Positions 21,510-32,554 are shown, counted from the stretch's first letter. The stretch: DNA of 64,000 nucleotides from Diploptera punctata (GCA_030220185.1 JASPKZ010009643.1:1-64000); one strand, 5' to 3'. Translations and numbers: made by a program. Notes: generated from the sequence alone by a model not told the origin.

Positions 21510-22165
21510 ATAAATTATTTTTTATTGACAAGGGTTTACTAAGTACAAATTATTGAGATCTGGAACATTTTATTGCAAATAAAAGAAAAGCGTGATGCTG
21601 TTAGATGATTATCAGATCTGTAAGATGGAGTGTTTCCTTTCAACTTGCGTTTATAAGGTAGCAATTCAAAGATAATGAAGGGAATTTCAGGAGACGTACA
21701 TTTTGTTTCTTATATCTTCTGTGATGAAGGTAGTCAAGCCATCAGCTAACTGTGTGTTTATTCGGTCAAATTATATGTTATTCCGGCAACCGCGAATGGG
21801 AAAAGACTGCAAGGCTTGTATACTAACATATATTATACCTGATAGAGTGATAGGTGCTTTTTCGAGTGGTGGGAGCAGGCAATCATATGTGAGGGACGGG
21901 TTATACGTACCGCTTTATTTTAAGAGGGGATTTATACTATGTAATGTCGATACTGTTTTTTTTTTTCTTTCCTTTCCAATTTGAGGAAGATAAAGAAGTT
22001 TAAAAATTGAGCATTGAACCAATGATGACCAAAAATAACTTTTGACTATTCTATGCCACCTGTGAATATTCGATATGAGAACAAATAACTGAAAACGTCA
22101 TGTTGGTAAATGTGATAACACACATTCCCGCCATAAATAATTGCCAGCATGTTTACTCACATATA
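21510..22165. other. no recognised feature
   Basis: Unique AT-rich sequence with one 93-codon frame (21703-21984) lacking any family resemblance. I do not call it a gene. Confidence 0.4.
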
Positions 22166-22167
22166 GG

Positions 22168-23145
22168 ACGAAAAAATGGATAAGTTAGTGTTAGTTTTGG
22201 CAACTTAGTGTTAATTAGGCAGGTTTAGGGTGAGAAAATGGGCAAGTTAGTGTTAGTTTGGGCAAGGTAGGGTGGGAAAATGGACGAGCTAATATTAGTA
22301 TGGGCAAGTATTAAGGTGGGAAAATAGGCGAGTTAATGTCAGTTTGGACAAATTAGGATGACAAAATGGGCAAGTTAGTGTTACCTGGGTAAGTTAGTGT
22401 TAGTTTGGACAAGTTAGGGTGGGCAAATGGGCGAGTTTATATTAGTTTGTGCAAGTAAGGGTGAGAAATTGTTCAAGTTAATGTTAGTTAGGGCAAGTTA
22501 TGGCGAGAAAATGGGCGAGTTAGTGATAACTTGGGCAAATCAGGGTGAGAAAATCAACGAGTTAATATTAATTTGGGCAAATTAGATTGAGAAAATAGGC
22601 GAGTTTATGTTAATTTGGGCAAACTAGGGTGAGAAAATGGGCGAGTTTGTGGTAATTTGGGCAAATTAAAGTGACAAAATGGGCAAGTTTGGGCAAATTA
22701 GGGTGAAAAAATGAACGAGTTAATGTTAATTTTGACAAATTATATTGAGAAAATGGGCGAGTTTGTGTTAATTTAGGCAAAACTAGGGTGAGAAAATGGG
22801 CGAGTTTGTTTTAATTTGGGCAAATTACGTTGAGAATATGAATGAGTTAGTGTTAGTTTGGGCAAGTTATTGTGAGAAAATGGGCGAGTTTGTGTTAATT
22901 TGGGCAAATTAAAGTGAGAAAATGGGCAAGTTTGTGTTAATTTGGGCAAATTAGGGTGAAAAAATGAACGAGTTAGTGTTAATTTGGGCAAATTAGATTG
23001 AGAAAATGGGCGAGTTTGTGTTAATTTAGGCAAACTAGGGTGAGAAAATGGGCGAGTTTGTTTTAATTTGGGTAAATTAGAGTGAGAAAATGAACGAGTT
23101 AGTGTTAGTTTGGGCAAGTTAGGGTGAGAAAATGGGCAGGTTAAT
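22168..23145. repeat. 42-bp minisatellite, about 23 units, with higher-order repeat
   Basis: The unit is close to GTGAGAAAATGGGCGAGTT followed by (A/T)GTGTTAATTTGGGCAAATTA. A six-unit block from about 22668 recurs from about 22911 with the same variant order (GTGAAAAAATGAACGAG unit, then the unit ending TTTAGGCAAACTAGG). Because 42 is divisible by 3, a 114-codon minus-strand frame survives (PKLTQTRPFSHPSL repeats), but it is a by-product of the period. Confidence 0.92.
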
Positions 23146-23327
23146 ACACCAACTTAGTTAAGCATTCACCTGTTTGTTAGCGGGTTTTTATGATAATTGG
23201 TAACACTGTCTGAGCAACGACTAATATATATTTTACATTGTAAATATGATGATTTTATGTTACTTTCAGCTCAACTTCTCACTTCATTTTATGGGATTTT
23301 CACAGTTTTTATAAAAAAATCAACATA

Positions 23328-23345
23328 TATATATATATATATATA
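23328..23345. repeat. short (TA)n
   Basis: A nine-unit TA run in otherwise unrecognised sequence. Confidence 0.8.
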
Positions 23346-23499
23346 TTTATCTCAGGCAATTATTTACATATTGCAATAATAAATTGTATGTTTTCCCGAT
23401 TTTTTTGTTTGAATTTATGTAGGTGGTATGGTGGCGTAGAAACCCCGAATTTTTATGAAAAGCAATATGAATGAAATCGAGAAAACTGAGATATATATT

Positions 23500-23625
23500 C
23501 TGAAGATTTTCAGGCTCGTAAACGAACCTTAAGCCTGAATAAAAAGGCCTCTAAGCAAAATTTACCTACCTTCACTTCCTAATAATATCTTAGTTCCTAC
23601 TAGATGTCAAATTGGGTCGGTATGT
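23500..23625 (+). mobile_element. SINE-C 5'-truncated fragment
   Basis: Begins in the TGAAGATTTTCAGGCTCGTA block and continues AAGCCTGAATAAAAAGGCCT, AAGCAAAATTTACC and CTACTAGATGTCA before diverging. No tRNA head. Confidence 0.7.
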
Positions 23626-23789
23626 TCAACGCATGTTATTCATATCTGTTGGATATAAGCATAACTACATTAACTTGTCTAATAAATCCTAACAAAAGAG
23701 AGGTTAAGGCCCAATATTGGACTATTAAACCATTGTAGAAAGATAGTGATTTAGTTAGATGGTTAGATTTACTCCACAGAATTCGTCAT

Positions 23790-23870
23790 TACGTTTCTTA
23801 ATTGTTGGTACATGCCAATTTTGTTCCAAAAAAACAAAAATTGTTACCGCTAGAGTTTACGGCACATACA
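23790..23870 (+). repeat. REP-3 fragment
   Basis: CAATTTTGTTCCAAAAAAAC and TTGTTACCGCTAGAG match the end of the REP-3 unit near 10.4 kb. Short and diverged. Confidence 0.4.
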
Positions 23871-23884
23871 CATTATATATTTCT

Positions 23885-24158
<274 letters not shown>

Positions 24159-24184
24159 TTCTTGTCATTTTCGGAGTCTATTTT

Positions 24185-24882
24185 ACATTATTTAATATAA
24201 ATGCCAGAAAATACAATATGGAAATTAATACAAATAAGACAAAATGCTTAACAATATCAAAAGGACCAGTAAGATGCAAATTAGAAGTGGAAAGAAAAAT
24301 TATAGAACAAGTATCAGTATTTAATCATTTAGGTGTGTTAATAACGAACATTAAAAATTTAATGAAAGAAGTAAAGAAACAAGGTGATAAAGAATCACAA
24401 ATATCAGGATATATGAAGGATTTAATTTGGCGCAACATACATATGTCAATAGAAAGTAAAACCCACATATACAAAACCATTGTTCGACCAGTTATCGTAT
24501 ATGGAGCAGAAACTAGGGCCGATACAACAAAAACTAAACAAATAATACGCACATGTGAAATGAGAATCTTAAGAACTATTCAGGGGAAAAACATTATTTG
24601 GTAAAATACACAACACAGAAATTAAGGACAAATGTCATATTCAAGACATAACCAAATGTATTATATATAGACGAAAATATTGGAAGAGTCATGTAGAAAG
24701 AACGGAAGACAACAGACTTGCAAAAAGAGCTAAAGAAAATAGACCTATGGATGGGAGAAGAACAAGAGAGAGACCAGCCAAGAGATGGATAGACAGTGAA
24801 TGCACATCCAATACGTCTTCCTCCGAGGAGTGATTTTGGAATAAATCCTACAAATTATGATTAAGAAGAAGAAGAAGAAGAA
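24185..24882 (+). mobile_element. LINE-B, end of reverse transcriptase to (GAA)n tail
   Basis: It encodes NINARKYNMEINTNKTKCLT (start of the post-catalytic region), VFNHLGVLITN, HIYKTIVRPVIVYGAETRAD and MRILRTIQGK. After a frameshift it gives CHIQDITKCIIYRRKYW, SHVERTEDNRLAKRAKENRP and ERPAKRWIDS. The tail is AAGAAGAAGAAGAAG. It shares the NARKYNM..NKTK block with the minus-strand copy at 43.8-44.6 kb. Confidence 0.85.
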
Positions 24883-24884
24883 AT

Positions 24885-25750
24885 TTTTATATTATTGATG
24901 AAAATTTGTAAAAAAAAGTAACTTTATTCCTTAGGAAATGCCTAATATCTACTTTTTAACATATACTGTACTTCATTCAATTGTTAGATTGACAGGCGTT
25001 AGAAACCATAAGGTGAAAAAAGAATTAAAATGTTTTAAAATGGATACTTTTATAAGCTGGGAGCCATTTTAGATTATATCCAATATGAACTAAATATATA
25101 TTTTCTAGTAGTTTGTAACGTTTTCGTCGAGTGTAGCTTCTTTTTAAAAGTCAGCTCCTCCCTACATATGGAGAAACCAGTCTTCTTCCGAACCCTGTTA
25201 TTTTGGACGTGCCTTCAACACAACCCCATCATTTGAGTGCAATTATTTCGGAGCCTCCAGTTATGTTTGATGGGCAACAACAGAGAATTATTATAGAGCC
25301 CAGCCTCAACCTTGCCATGCAACGCTACCTTTTTTTTTTCTTTCCCTTCCTTCTCCTTAATGTAATGCACAATCAGTTTTTACAAAAAATGGGGCACCGC
25401 CTTGTTTCTTAACATCTTTCTGATTCTTCGAGACGAGTAGCCATTTTACATTAATTCTACCTGTCTAGGGGTGTCGAATTTTTTACTACTAAAATGTTAC
25501 TTTGTCAAAAGTTGTTTAAATCACATTTAGAACATGATTTGTCACAGTTTTCTTGAAACATAGATGGAAAATGTAACTTGTAAATGTACGTCAAAGTAGC
25601 TTTTGACATGTGGATGTAGTTTACTTCATAAATAACAAATGGCGTACCAGTATTTCAGATGTTTTACTTGTTTGGACTCTTTAAATATAACAGTGGTGAA
25701 AGTAATATTTTGTTTGTTTTCCAAAACTTAACGCTACAAAAAATATTTTA
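24885..25750. other. no recognised feature
   Basis: AT-rich unique sequence; short frames here match nothing I know. No internal repeats seen. Confidence 0.4.
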
Positions 25751-25756
25751 ATAAAT

Positions 25757-25937
25757 TCGCTGGCACTATCGAACCCGTAAGTTCACGGCCGCGCGGACAT
25801 AAGCTCTCCACACATCCCTATCCTGAGCCAATGTTTTCCAATCATCTCCTGTATAATCTACTTCCCTCAAATCATAGTTCATGTAATTCTCCCACCTCAT
25901 TCTTGGTCTACCAACTGGGCGTTTTCCCTCTGGTTTT
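25757..25937 (-). mobile_element. LINE-A fragment
   Basis: Minus strand encodes PVGRPRMRWENYMNYDLREV..DDWKTLAQDRDVWRAY and the terminal NLRVR. It stops inside the PEGKRP codons, where a different LINE fragment follows. Confidence 0.85.
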
Positions 25938-25964
25938 CAATATGATCCATTCATTATCATAATC

Positions 25965-26475
25965 TTAAGGCACGATAACTTCAAAGGTGAAAGTTTTGGC
26001 ATTCTCAACAATCCTCCTCCATGCCAATCTGTCTCTTATCATATTCAGATTAGTCACTTTCATTTTCCTTAGATCTTCATGTGTCATCCTCCCATCTGAT
26101 CTTCGGTCTTCCAACAGCTCTGCCTCCTATAGGTTTCCATTTGTAGAGTTTCCTGACCAGTCTCTAATCATCCATTCTTATCAAATGTCCAAGCCAACAA
26201 TTTCTGAGAGATCGTATATGGTTTACTATGTTCTGATTTTTTATTAATTTGTTTAGTTCGTTATTTGTTTTGATTCTCCAACAGTTATCAGTTCCTCTAT
26301 TTGGTCCAAATATTCTTCTTACAATTTTTATTTAAAAAATTAGTAATTTCTGTTTTATTGTTTCTTTTAGGACCCAAGTTTCACAAGCATATATAACTAC
26401 TGGTCTAAGGAGTGTTTTGTATAGGCCTAACCTTGCAGTTTTTGATATGAATTTGCTTTTAAATAAGGTATGATC
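25965..26475 (-). mobile_element. LINE C-terminal half
   Basis: Minus-strand translation yields [70 protein letters not shown] and AVGRPKIRWEDDT in correct LINE order, with scattered stops. The TAGGCCTA at 26422 sits between L and Y of the first block and keeps frame. It starts at a TTA array. Confidence 0.8.
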
Positions 26476-26477
<2 letters not shown>

Positions 26478-26524
<47 letters not shown>

Positions 26525-26527
26525 TAT

Positions 26528-26555
<28 letters not shown>
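26478..26555. repeat. (TTA)n microsatellite
   Basis: TTA units with two slips between two LINE fragments. Confidence 0.9.
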
Positions 26556-26558
<3 letters not shown>

Positions 26559-26758
26559 TACTTACTTACTTACTCACTGGCACTATCAAACCCGTAGGTT
26601 CATGGCCGCGCGGACATAAGCTCTCCATACATCCCTATCCTGAGCTAATGCTTTCCAATCATTCCCTGTATAATCTACTTCCCTCAAATCATAGTTAATG
26701 TTGTTCTCCCACCTCATTCTTGGTCTACCAACTGGGCGTTTTCCCTCTGGCTTTCCTA
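26556..26758 (-). mobile_element. LINE-A 3' end between TTA arrays
   Basis: Only the last 200 bp of LINE-A remain (KPEGKRPVGRPRMRWENNIN to LRV-stop, tail AGTAAGTAAGTAAGTAAT). TTA arrays bound both sides: at the 3' side as a tail, at the 5' side exactly at the truncation point. Confidence 0.88.
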
Positions 26759-26781
26759 TATTATTATTATTATTATTATTA

Positions 26782-26861
<80 letters not shown>

Positions 26862-26862
26862 A
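26759..26862. repeat. (TTA)n(TAG)n array
   Basis: TTA units changing into eleven TAG units. It separates LINE-A from LINE-E. Confidence 0.9.
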
Positions 26863-27077
26863 TTAAATTGGTATGGGCACGTACGGCGAATGCAAGAAGA
26901 AAGGTTATCCAGAAAAATATAGGAATGGCGTCCACCTGGAAGAAGAAAGAAAGGAGGACCTCGAGACTCACGGATGTAAAAAATAAGAACTGGAATGAGG
27001 AAAACAGGACTGGAGGACACGGAGTGGATGGATAGAGACGAGTGGAGAAGGAAAATAAAACTTTAGGCACAGAAAGA
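26863..27077 (+). mobile_element. LINE-E C-terminal fragment
   Basis: The corrected frame reads LNWYGHVRRMQEERLSRKI, WRPPGRRKKGGPRDSRM and TGLEDTEWMDRDEWRRKIKL-stop. It begins exactly at the LNWYGH codons after the TAG/TTA array. A 70-bp piece of the same family lies at 32.56 kb. Confidence 0.8.
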
Positions 27078-27159
27078 TGTATAAACTTTGAAAATCTGTA
27101 TATTAAAAAAATGTTATTATTAATGCAAGTAGGCCTACTTCAATTACAACCAATCTCAC

Positions 27160-27310
27160 AATTTATAAGTAAATACCAGCAACAATGGAAAACTCATGTT
27201 CAAGAATGAATCATAATAGACTTTCAATAGTCATGCTTCAATACCATTCTCAAGGGAAGATATCTTTGGGACGTCCGAGAAAAAGTTAGACCAATAATGA
27301 TTCGTTGAAA
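27160..27310 (+). mobile_element. LINE C-terminal fragment
   Basis: SKYQQQWKTHVQEWNHNRLS and QGKISLGRPRKS show the WxxH...RL...GRPRK pattern of LINE C-termini, with nonsense changes. Class unassigned. Confidence 0.55.
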
Positions 27311-27361
27311 CCTTAACAAGTTTTGGTCCTTAATCTTCTTTGGAAGACGAGGATAATGACG

Positions 27362-27402
<41 letters not shown>

Positions 27403-27440
27403 CTTATCTTCTTCTTCTTCTTCTTCTTCTTCTTCTTCCG
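27362..27440. repeat. (TTA)n(TTC)n array
   Basis: A TTA run passing into TTC units. The TTC part is the (GAA)n tail of the minus-strand LINE beside it. Confidence 0.85.
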
Positions 27441-27640
27441 ATGAAGTATTGGGTGATGATGCCCGTTCTGCGACTACAAAAACTGATCTTCCATCGGTTG
27501 AAGGGTCTTCCGAGGTCTCTTTTGCCTTTAGGGTTGAGGTGGTAAATCATCTTTGGTAAACGGGAATTTGACATTCTCTGGACGTGTTGGAACCATTTAA
27601 TCTGATAATTTTGTATATGTTCAACCATTTCCCTACTATT
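27441..27640 (-). mobile_element. LINE C-terminal fragment with (GAA)n tail
   Basis: Minus strand encodes VEHIQNYQIKWFQHVQRMSN, SRLPKMIYHLNPKGKRDLGR and PFNRWKISF, then a TTC/GAA tail. This is the usual WxxHVxRM and GRP-W pair. The reverse transcriptase is absent. Confidence 0.8.
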
Positions 27641-27703
27641 CCACTACAATAAATTATTATTATTATTATTATTATTGTTATTGTTATTATTGTTATTATT
27701 ATT

Positions 27704-28180
27704 GGGCCACACCGTAGCGAGGTTTGTTAATGCAATAAAAAGCCGGAAGATGTAAGGTTCGAGTCCCGGTGGGGTCATAATTTTTAAATTGACCTTAAAC
27801 CTTCTGGCGGAATCTTGGCCCTGGATTTGACTCAGTCTCTAACTAAATGGACCAAAGTCAAATTAATAATCTAATATTACTATTAAATCCACCTTCATAT
27901 AAAATTTAATTTCATATTCCGTCTAATTAATATTATATTGTAATGCATCACCACTTAAATATAAATTGCACATTGACCTGTACTATCTTGTATTATCACT
28001 TTCTAGAAAATAATCCTATAAAATATTTTCATATACGGCGTACCAGACTATATTATAGAGCTAAAGGTGGTCATCGCACAGTGCTGACAACCTGGCTGAC
28101 ACCTCGTGCCTATTGTCTAGGAAGGTGGTGCCTTAACCTCCTACTACTCCAAGAGCCTCTAGTGGGAACAGTTTTCCTTT
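27704..28180 (+). mobile_element. SINE-D copy with internal 190-bp insertion
   Basis: The head (CACACCGTAGCGAGG..GTTCGAGTCCCGGTGGGGTC) and left body (GGCGGAATCTTGGCCCTGGA) match SINE-D. After about 27847 an AT-rich 190-bp stretch intervenes, then the body resumes with GCGTACCAGAC, GCTGACAACCTGGCTGACA and CCTTAACCTCCTACTACTCC. The insert (about 27847-28036) has no recognised ends. Confidence 0.8.
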
Positions 28181-28214
28181 CTATTATTATTAATATTATT
28201 ATTTTGTACTTAGG

Positions 28215-28425
28215 AATTTTTCTATAATAATGTGGTTTTCCTTAAACTTGGATATCCTCAATAAATATCTGTCTCCCGCATCATCTTCAGTCATCCCTCT
28301 GTTATTACCTTCATATTCTACCATCATCTTCGGTAATCTTCTGTCGTCACCCTTCATATATATGTTCATACCATCTCGATCACTTTTTATTTGTTCCATG
28401 ACCATTATATCTGCAATTTGTAAAA
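28215..28425 (-). mobile_element. LINE C-terminal fragment
   Basis: The minus strand reads IKSDRDGMNIYMKGDDRRLP and KMMVEYEGNNRG, a decayed 'WYEHI..D.RLPK..' region. Weak but in the right setting between other LINE pieces. Confidence 0.45.
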
Positions 28426-28435
28426 TCTCTTAACT

Positions 28436-28785
28436 AACTAACTGGCATTATCTAACCTATAGGTTCATGGTCGCGCGGGCATAAGGTCTTCGTACATTTA
28501 TATCTACAGTCAACGTTTTGCAGTCATTTCCTGTATTATTTACTTCCCTCAAATCATGTTATATATCCCACCTCATTCTTGGTCTACCTACTCTGGCACT
28601 TTCTTTCTTGTTTTCCTACAAGGTGTTTCCAAGTCCCTCTTTCAGTCCCATATCTTGCCATATGAATTCCTCTTCGCAGTCTATAAGACTAAATTGTTCT
28701 TATCATAACCTGGCTTCCCATAAAATTCATATAGCTCATTGTTATGAAGTCAACTCCATTCATCTGTCTGTTGTAGTAGAATCTC
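28436..28785 (-). mobile_element. LINE-A fragment, diverged
   Basis: Minus-strand similarity to LINE-A runs from the RRLHNNELYEFYGKP region through HMARYGTERGTWKHLVGK to the NLxV end with an AGTTAGTTAAG tail. Many substitutions and a shortened middle mark an older copy. Confidence 0.75.
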
Positions 28786-28874
28786 TCACTATTTCTAACC
28801 TTAATTTCCTTGTAACCCGCTCCAAAATCCAATTTAAAAAGCAACAATAATAATAATAGTGATTTTTTAAATTA

Positions 28875-29265
28875 GGAATATTCCACAATACAGTGTTTCT
28901 CCTTCAACCCAAAGAGGTTCCTGTCTAGAGCATCTTCTTCCTTCGGATCTCTAGCTTCCATTCTTCTCCTCATTCCATCCATTCAACGTTCTCTAGGTCT
29001 GTCTCTTCCACTTCTCATTAGCTTTCCAATTAAGGATCTTCTTTGGTATTCTCTTTTCTTCCATTCTTACGAGGTGTCCATACCATTTCAAACGTTTTTC
29101 TTCTATTTTTTTCAATATGCTTTTTTCAACTTTCATAATTTCCCTTGTTGTGCTGTTTCTGACCTTATCCCTTCTTCAAATTATTGTCGATCGCTTCCAA
29201 AAATCAATTTCTACTGCTAACAGCTTATTGGCTTGTTTTCTACTTACTGTCCTGGTCCATTGATA
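28875..29265 (-). mobile_element. LINE-C second copy
   Basis: Reverse-strand match to the 13.2-13.5 kb LINE-C: KRLKWYGHLVRMEEKRIPKK, GKLMRSGRDRPRERWM and LDRNLFGLKEKHCIVEYS-like end. It keeps a longer upstream part (SRKQANKLLAVEIDFWKRST). Confidence 0.8.
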
Positions 29266-29269
29266 ACAA

Positions 29270-29815
29270 GAATAATAATAACTATAATGACTATTTATCT
29301 CATAGACCGATAAAATTGCCTCTTCCTGTTCGTAATGAGAGATATCTCCTCGAATTAACTTATTTGACCAGGAAATCGATTCAACAATGCACGATCGATA
29401 CGGTACAGCAAGAAATGCCAAAAGAAAACTTCAAAAATTACCGAAAATAAAAAGGTTAGTTCTGTTTGCTCTAAAAAGTATGAAATGTTGTTTAATGAAT
29501 CTGCATTATTGTTAATAGTTATTGCTCATACAATCATCTGTTATTGACTTTTTTCCAAGCCCAAAGAGATTTAACAATAAGGATATGTTATTTATAACTA
29601 TAACAGCCGGCTTGGAAATCGCCCGGAAGTAAGATCGAAATTCATAATTTCATATTTAGTAAATATTAAAATTAAAATTATTTTTAGCTTCTGATGTTGT
29701 ATTATTCCCTAAATATTCACTCTAAATCCAACGCGAGATTTAGTTTTTCATTAGACAAAATCACTCGCGGCTTTGTACCTCTTGATTTTTCAGAAAAACA
29801 CATCCTCTTGTTAGA
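29270..29815. other. no recognised feature
   Basis: An 88-codon frame at 29184-29450 crosses the end of the LINE-C relic and is not credible as a gene. The rest is AT-rich unique DNA. Confidence 0.4.
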
Positions 29816-29819
29816 TTAC

Positions 29820-29955
29820 TGTTGGTGATAATATTAGTGATAATGATGATGATAATGTTGATGATGATAATATTAATTATGATAATAATAATAATAATAA
29901 TAATGTTGATATTATTAATGATAATAATTACTATAAATAATAATAATAATAAATT
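29820..29955. repeat. imperfect (GAT)n/(AAT)n region
   Basis: GATAAT, GATGATGAT and AATAATAAT units intermixed over about 130 bp, an eroded trinucleotide array. Confidence 0.75.
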
Positions 29956-30289
29956 TCTATTTAAACTGATAAGAGTTAAACCCGCATGTCCTTAATCAGC
30001 GATTCCCGATGAATAAGTTATACAAAAATGCATTTACGGTAGTCTTATTGTAAATAAATCACGCAATAATATTAATTCTTACCAACTAAAATTTCCACCT
30101 AAAATAAATTCAGATGTTTTAAATACTACAATAGTTACAAATAATTTGTGATTAAATTTACTTATAATATTACAATAAAATTTTAGTCACGTAGGAACTA
30201 CATAAATTAAGCTAATTCCTCAACAAGTCAAATTTGTGGCCTGCTTTTGCTGGTTTGCGGAATGTATCATTATTTGGTAATTAAAACTA
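29956..30289. other. no recognised feature
   Basis: AT-rich sequence with nothing shared in the window. Confidence 0.35.
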
Positions 30290-30615
30290 TGTATCTAGTT
30301 TCGTTGCGAAAAATCAAATACCGTGGCCATTAGAAGGTTTTTAAATTATCTGCTTTCCCATTACTTAGGATTACATTTCGCTGATTTTTGGATAATAATT
30401 TCCTCTTTCTTCTCTCTCTCTCTTTTTAAAAATATCATACCGATTTAATTTCGAAAATTTGAAAATTGCGCCTGCTAGAATTAACCCTCTTTCTACTAAT
30501 GGTCTGATTAGGAGCTGATTAACGAAGTTGTGTTACGTTTAATTGATTGTTACACAATTATATTTTTTCTTTCAAAAAAATACAATTTCTGCCGCTAAAA
30601 TTGTTAATGACCATT
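30290..30615 (+). repeat. REP-3 diverged tandem copy
   Basis: TTTCGCTGATTTTTGGATAA, ATCATACCGATTTAATTTCG, AAAATTGCGCCTGCTAGAA and a later TTTCTGCCGCTAAAATTG match REP-3 units. About two diverged units. Confidence 0.55.
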
Positions 30616-30640
30616 GTTGGGTATCAACTAAATTGCATCG

Positions 30641-30957
30641 TAGAGATGCAAAAATCGCTCATAAAAAACATCGATGTTTTAAAATGTAAAATATCGATGT
30701 CGATAACATCGATGTTTATGAACGATATTTCGATGTTTTTTTTCGTCGTTTAAAAAACTTAAAACACAAAAGAAACGTTGAAAATGTTTATTAAATACTT
30801 ATTTCTCAAAATAGGATTTAAAAAACAATTTTGACAATCTTGTTCCTAGTAAGCGTTTCTCTCTTGGGTAATCGAGGCCCAGTCTCTGAAAACAGGCGCT
30901 CACTGGGCACGGACGTTGCTCCGGTAGGCACAAGCGCACGCCGGGTATTAGCAAGTC
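30641..30957 (-). mobile_element. 3' end of a hAT transposon
   Basis: The edge TAGAGATGCAAAAATCG has the common hAT terminus form, followed by repeated ATCGATGTT subterminal motifs (30675-30740). On the minus strand the transposase C-terminus is next (separate entry). The other end is missing: the element is cut at about 30957. No matching 8-bp TSD can be shown because only one end exists. Confidence 0.75.
30818..30955 (-). pseudogene. hAT transposase C-terminal dimerisation fragment
   Basis: The minus strand encodes 45 residues beginning LANTRRALVPTGATSVPSER and continuing LFSETG to IVKIVF-stop. 'P-x-TSVPSERLFSETG' is the conserved hAT C-terminal dimerisation signature. No stop interrupts it, but the catalytic core is absent because the element is truncated. 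This is among the clearest transposase remnants in the window. Confidence 0.85.
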
Positions 30958-31084
30958 ATTATTATTATTGTACCGCATATCTGGGAAAGAGAAAATTTAT
31001 TTTTACATTCACTAGTGCATGTAAAGCTTATAATTTGTTGTAATGGAGTTTCATGTAGTATTATTTTTGCATGAACGCTGTATT

Positions 31085-31450
31085 GTTTTTCTTCTACTCT
31101 ATGTTATACTACATGGATTAGAAACTTGGACCATGGCAAGAATTGATATTAACATATTGTAGTCTACGGAAATGAGGTTTTTGAGATCAGTTAAGGGTTA
31201 CACTGCTACATTAGATAAATTAAAAATGAGAATATAAGAAAATAATTACATATAATATTATTAGAGAAAAGGATTCATAGATATCAATGGGATGAACACC
31301 TAGGAAGAATGATCTACAGTCGTATTCCTAGAAGAATGTTTTATTATAAACCTAAAGGAAGGAGAGATTTGGGGAGACCATGGAAACGTTTTGGAGAATA
31401 TGTGCAGCAGGAACATGCATAAGAGCCCAACCCCGATGGAAGAATATTAT
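31085..31450 (+). mobile_element. LINE C-terminal fragment
   Basis: LYVILHGLETWTMARIDINI, STEMRFLRSVKGYTATLDK and, after shifts, HRYQWDEHLGRMIYSRIPRR, KGRRDLGRPWKRF. The order is that of a LINE end with frameshifts, then a TTA array (31453-31513). Confidence 0.75.
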
Positions 31451-31452
31451 AA

Positions 31453-31476
31453 TCATTATTATTATTATTATTATTA

Positions 31477-31513
<37 letters not shown>
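31453..31513. repeat. (TTA)n microsatellite
   Basis: TTA units with one slip, between a LINE tail and the REP-5 copy. Confidence 0.9.
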
Positions 31514-31514
<1 letters not shown>

Positions 31515-32036
31515 ACTGAGCAACAAAAAAGAAACTTTTTTTTTTGTCTCAGATAAAAAATATGTGATTCTGATAGTATTTTTTCTCCTGAATTCAAATC
31601 ACGCAAGGTTTCCGAGAGACAGGTATTTATAATTTCAAACACTTTAATATTTTCTACATTCGTAACTACACAATATTCGAACATTCGGACTCACCTAGAA
31701 AGTAAGAAATGACGATTTTCTGCTATATTTCGCCTGTGCGGCATTCCTCTTGATGGTCCAACAATAATCGGCCAGCATATTAGGATTCCATTTGACTTCA
31801 AATGTCTTTTTCATAGCTGAAATAATTTGAGTTAGCTCATTTGGTTTTATTTTACAATGGACAAATGGACGAAACAACGTTTATTCAAAAATAATTATTG
31901 AAATCCATTAATTGAAACTGAAATAAAAAAAACTGTGGGTGATGGAGAAATTCCGAATACATATTTGAAAACACGATATAAATTGCATTACGTACGACTA
32001 TTGGTACTCATGAGACAAAAATCATGTTGATCAGTG
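31514..32036 (-). mobile_element. REP-5 copy 1
   Basis: The termini ACTGAGCAACAAAAAAG and (reversed) ACTGATCAACATGATTTTTG form short imperfect inverted repeats. The minus-strand frame 31695-31877 ends NMLADYCWTIKRNAAQAKYS plus RKSSFLTF-stop, as in the copies at 33.1 and 39.4 kb. Flanks are TTATTATTA and TTATTATTG, possibly an 8-9 bp TSD but ambiguous in a TTA array. Confidence 0.75.
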
Positions 32037-32050
32037 TTATTATTGTTGTT

Positions 32051-32378
32051 GTCCCGCGCCGTAACCGAGTGGTTAAGGCAAGAAGCCTTAGCACAGAGCT
32101 ACGGGACTTGCTCTGGTTCAAATCCCCAGAGAAAAATTTTCTCATGGAAATTCCGCCAGTATGGGACCGGTGCCCACCCAGCATCGTGAGCCTATGGGTA
32201 GCTACAATAAGTACCAGCTCCAGGTTGAGAAAACCAGCTATAACGGCTGGGGGACCCAACATGCTGGCCACATGTCACTCCTAAACTGGCTAGATGATCG
32301 TCTACCTCTAAGTTTAACACATGTGGGTGTGAGGCTAGCAGCCGGCTGGTAGGCCAAGGGCCTGTCGCACTTGGAGTT
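32051..32378 (+). mobile_element. SINE-A copy 3
   Basis: Starts GTCCCGCGCCGTAACCGAGT, box B TGGTTCAAATCCCC, body CAGTATGGGACCGGTGCCCA, AGCCGGCTGGTAGGCCAAGG, end CTGTCGCACTTGGAGTT followed by TTA units. Nearly full length. Confidence 0.9.
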
Positions 32379-32473
32379 ATTATTATTATTATTATTAAGA
32401 ATCGGACGATGTCAAACATATTAATCAACCGATGATCTATCTATCTATCTATCTATCTATCTACCTATCTATC

Positions 32474-32529
<56 letters not shown>

Positions 32530-32545
32530 GTAGTAGTAGTATATA
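32379..32545. repeat. TTA, TATC and TTA/TAG simple-sequence cluster
   Basis: Short TTA runs at 32379-32396, (TATC)n at 32433-32473 and (TTA)n(TAG)n at 32476-32540. Confidence 0.85.
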
Positions 32546-32554
32546 GTAGTATTA

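Noticed and set aside
21703..21984. 93-codon open frame
   Set aside because: Composition and lack of motifs give no support; kept as unassigned DNA.
22773..23117. 114-codon repeat protein PKLTQTRPFSH on the minus strand
   Set aside because: The 42-bp minisatellite keeps frame by arithmetic; most units outside this stretch have stops and there is no start context or flanking exon.
24325..24552. Minus-strand frames opposite LINE reading frames
   Set aside because: They are antisense shadows of the LINE coding sequence.
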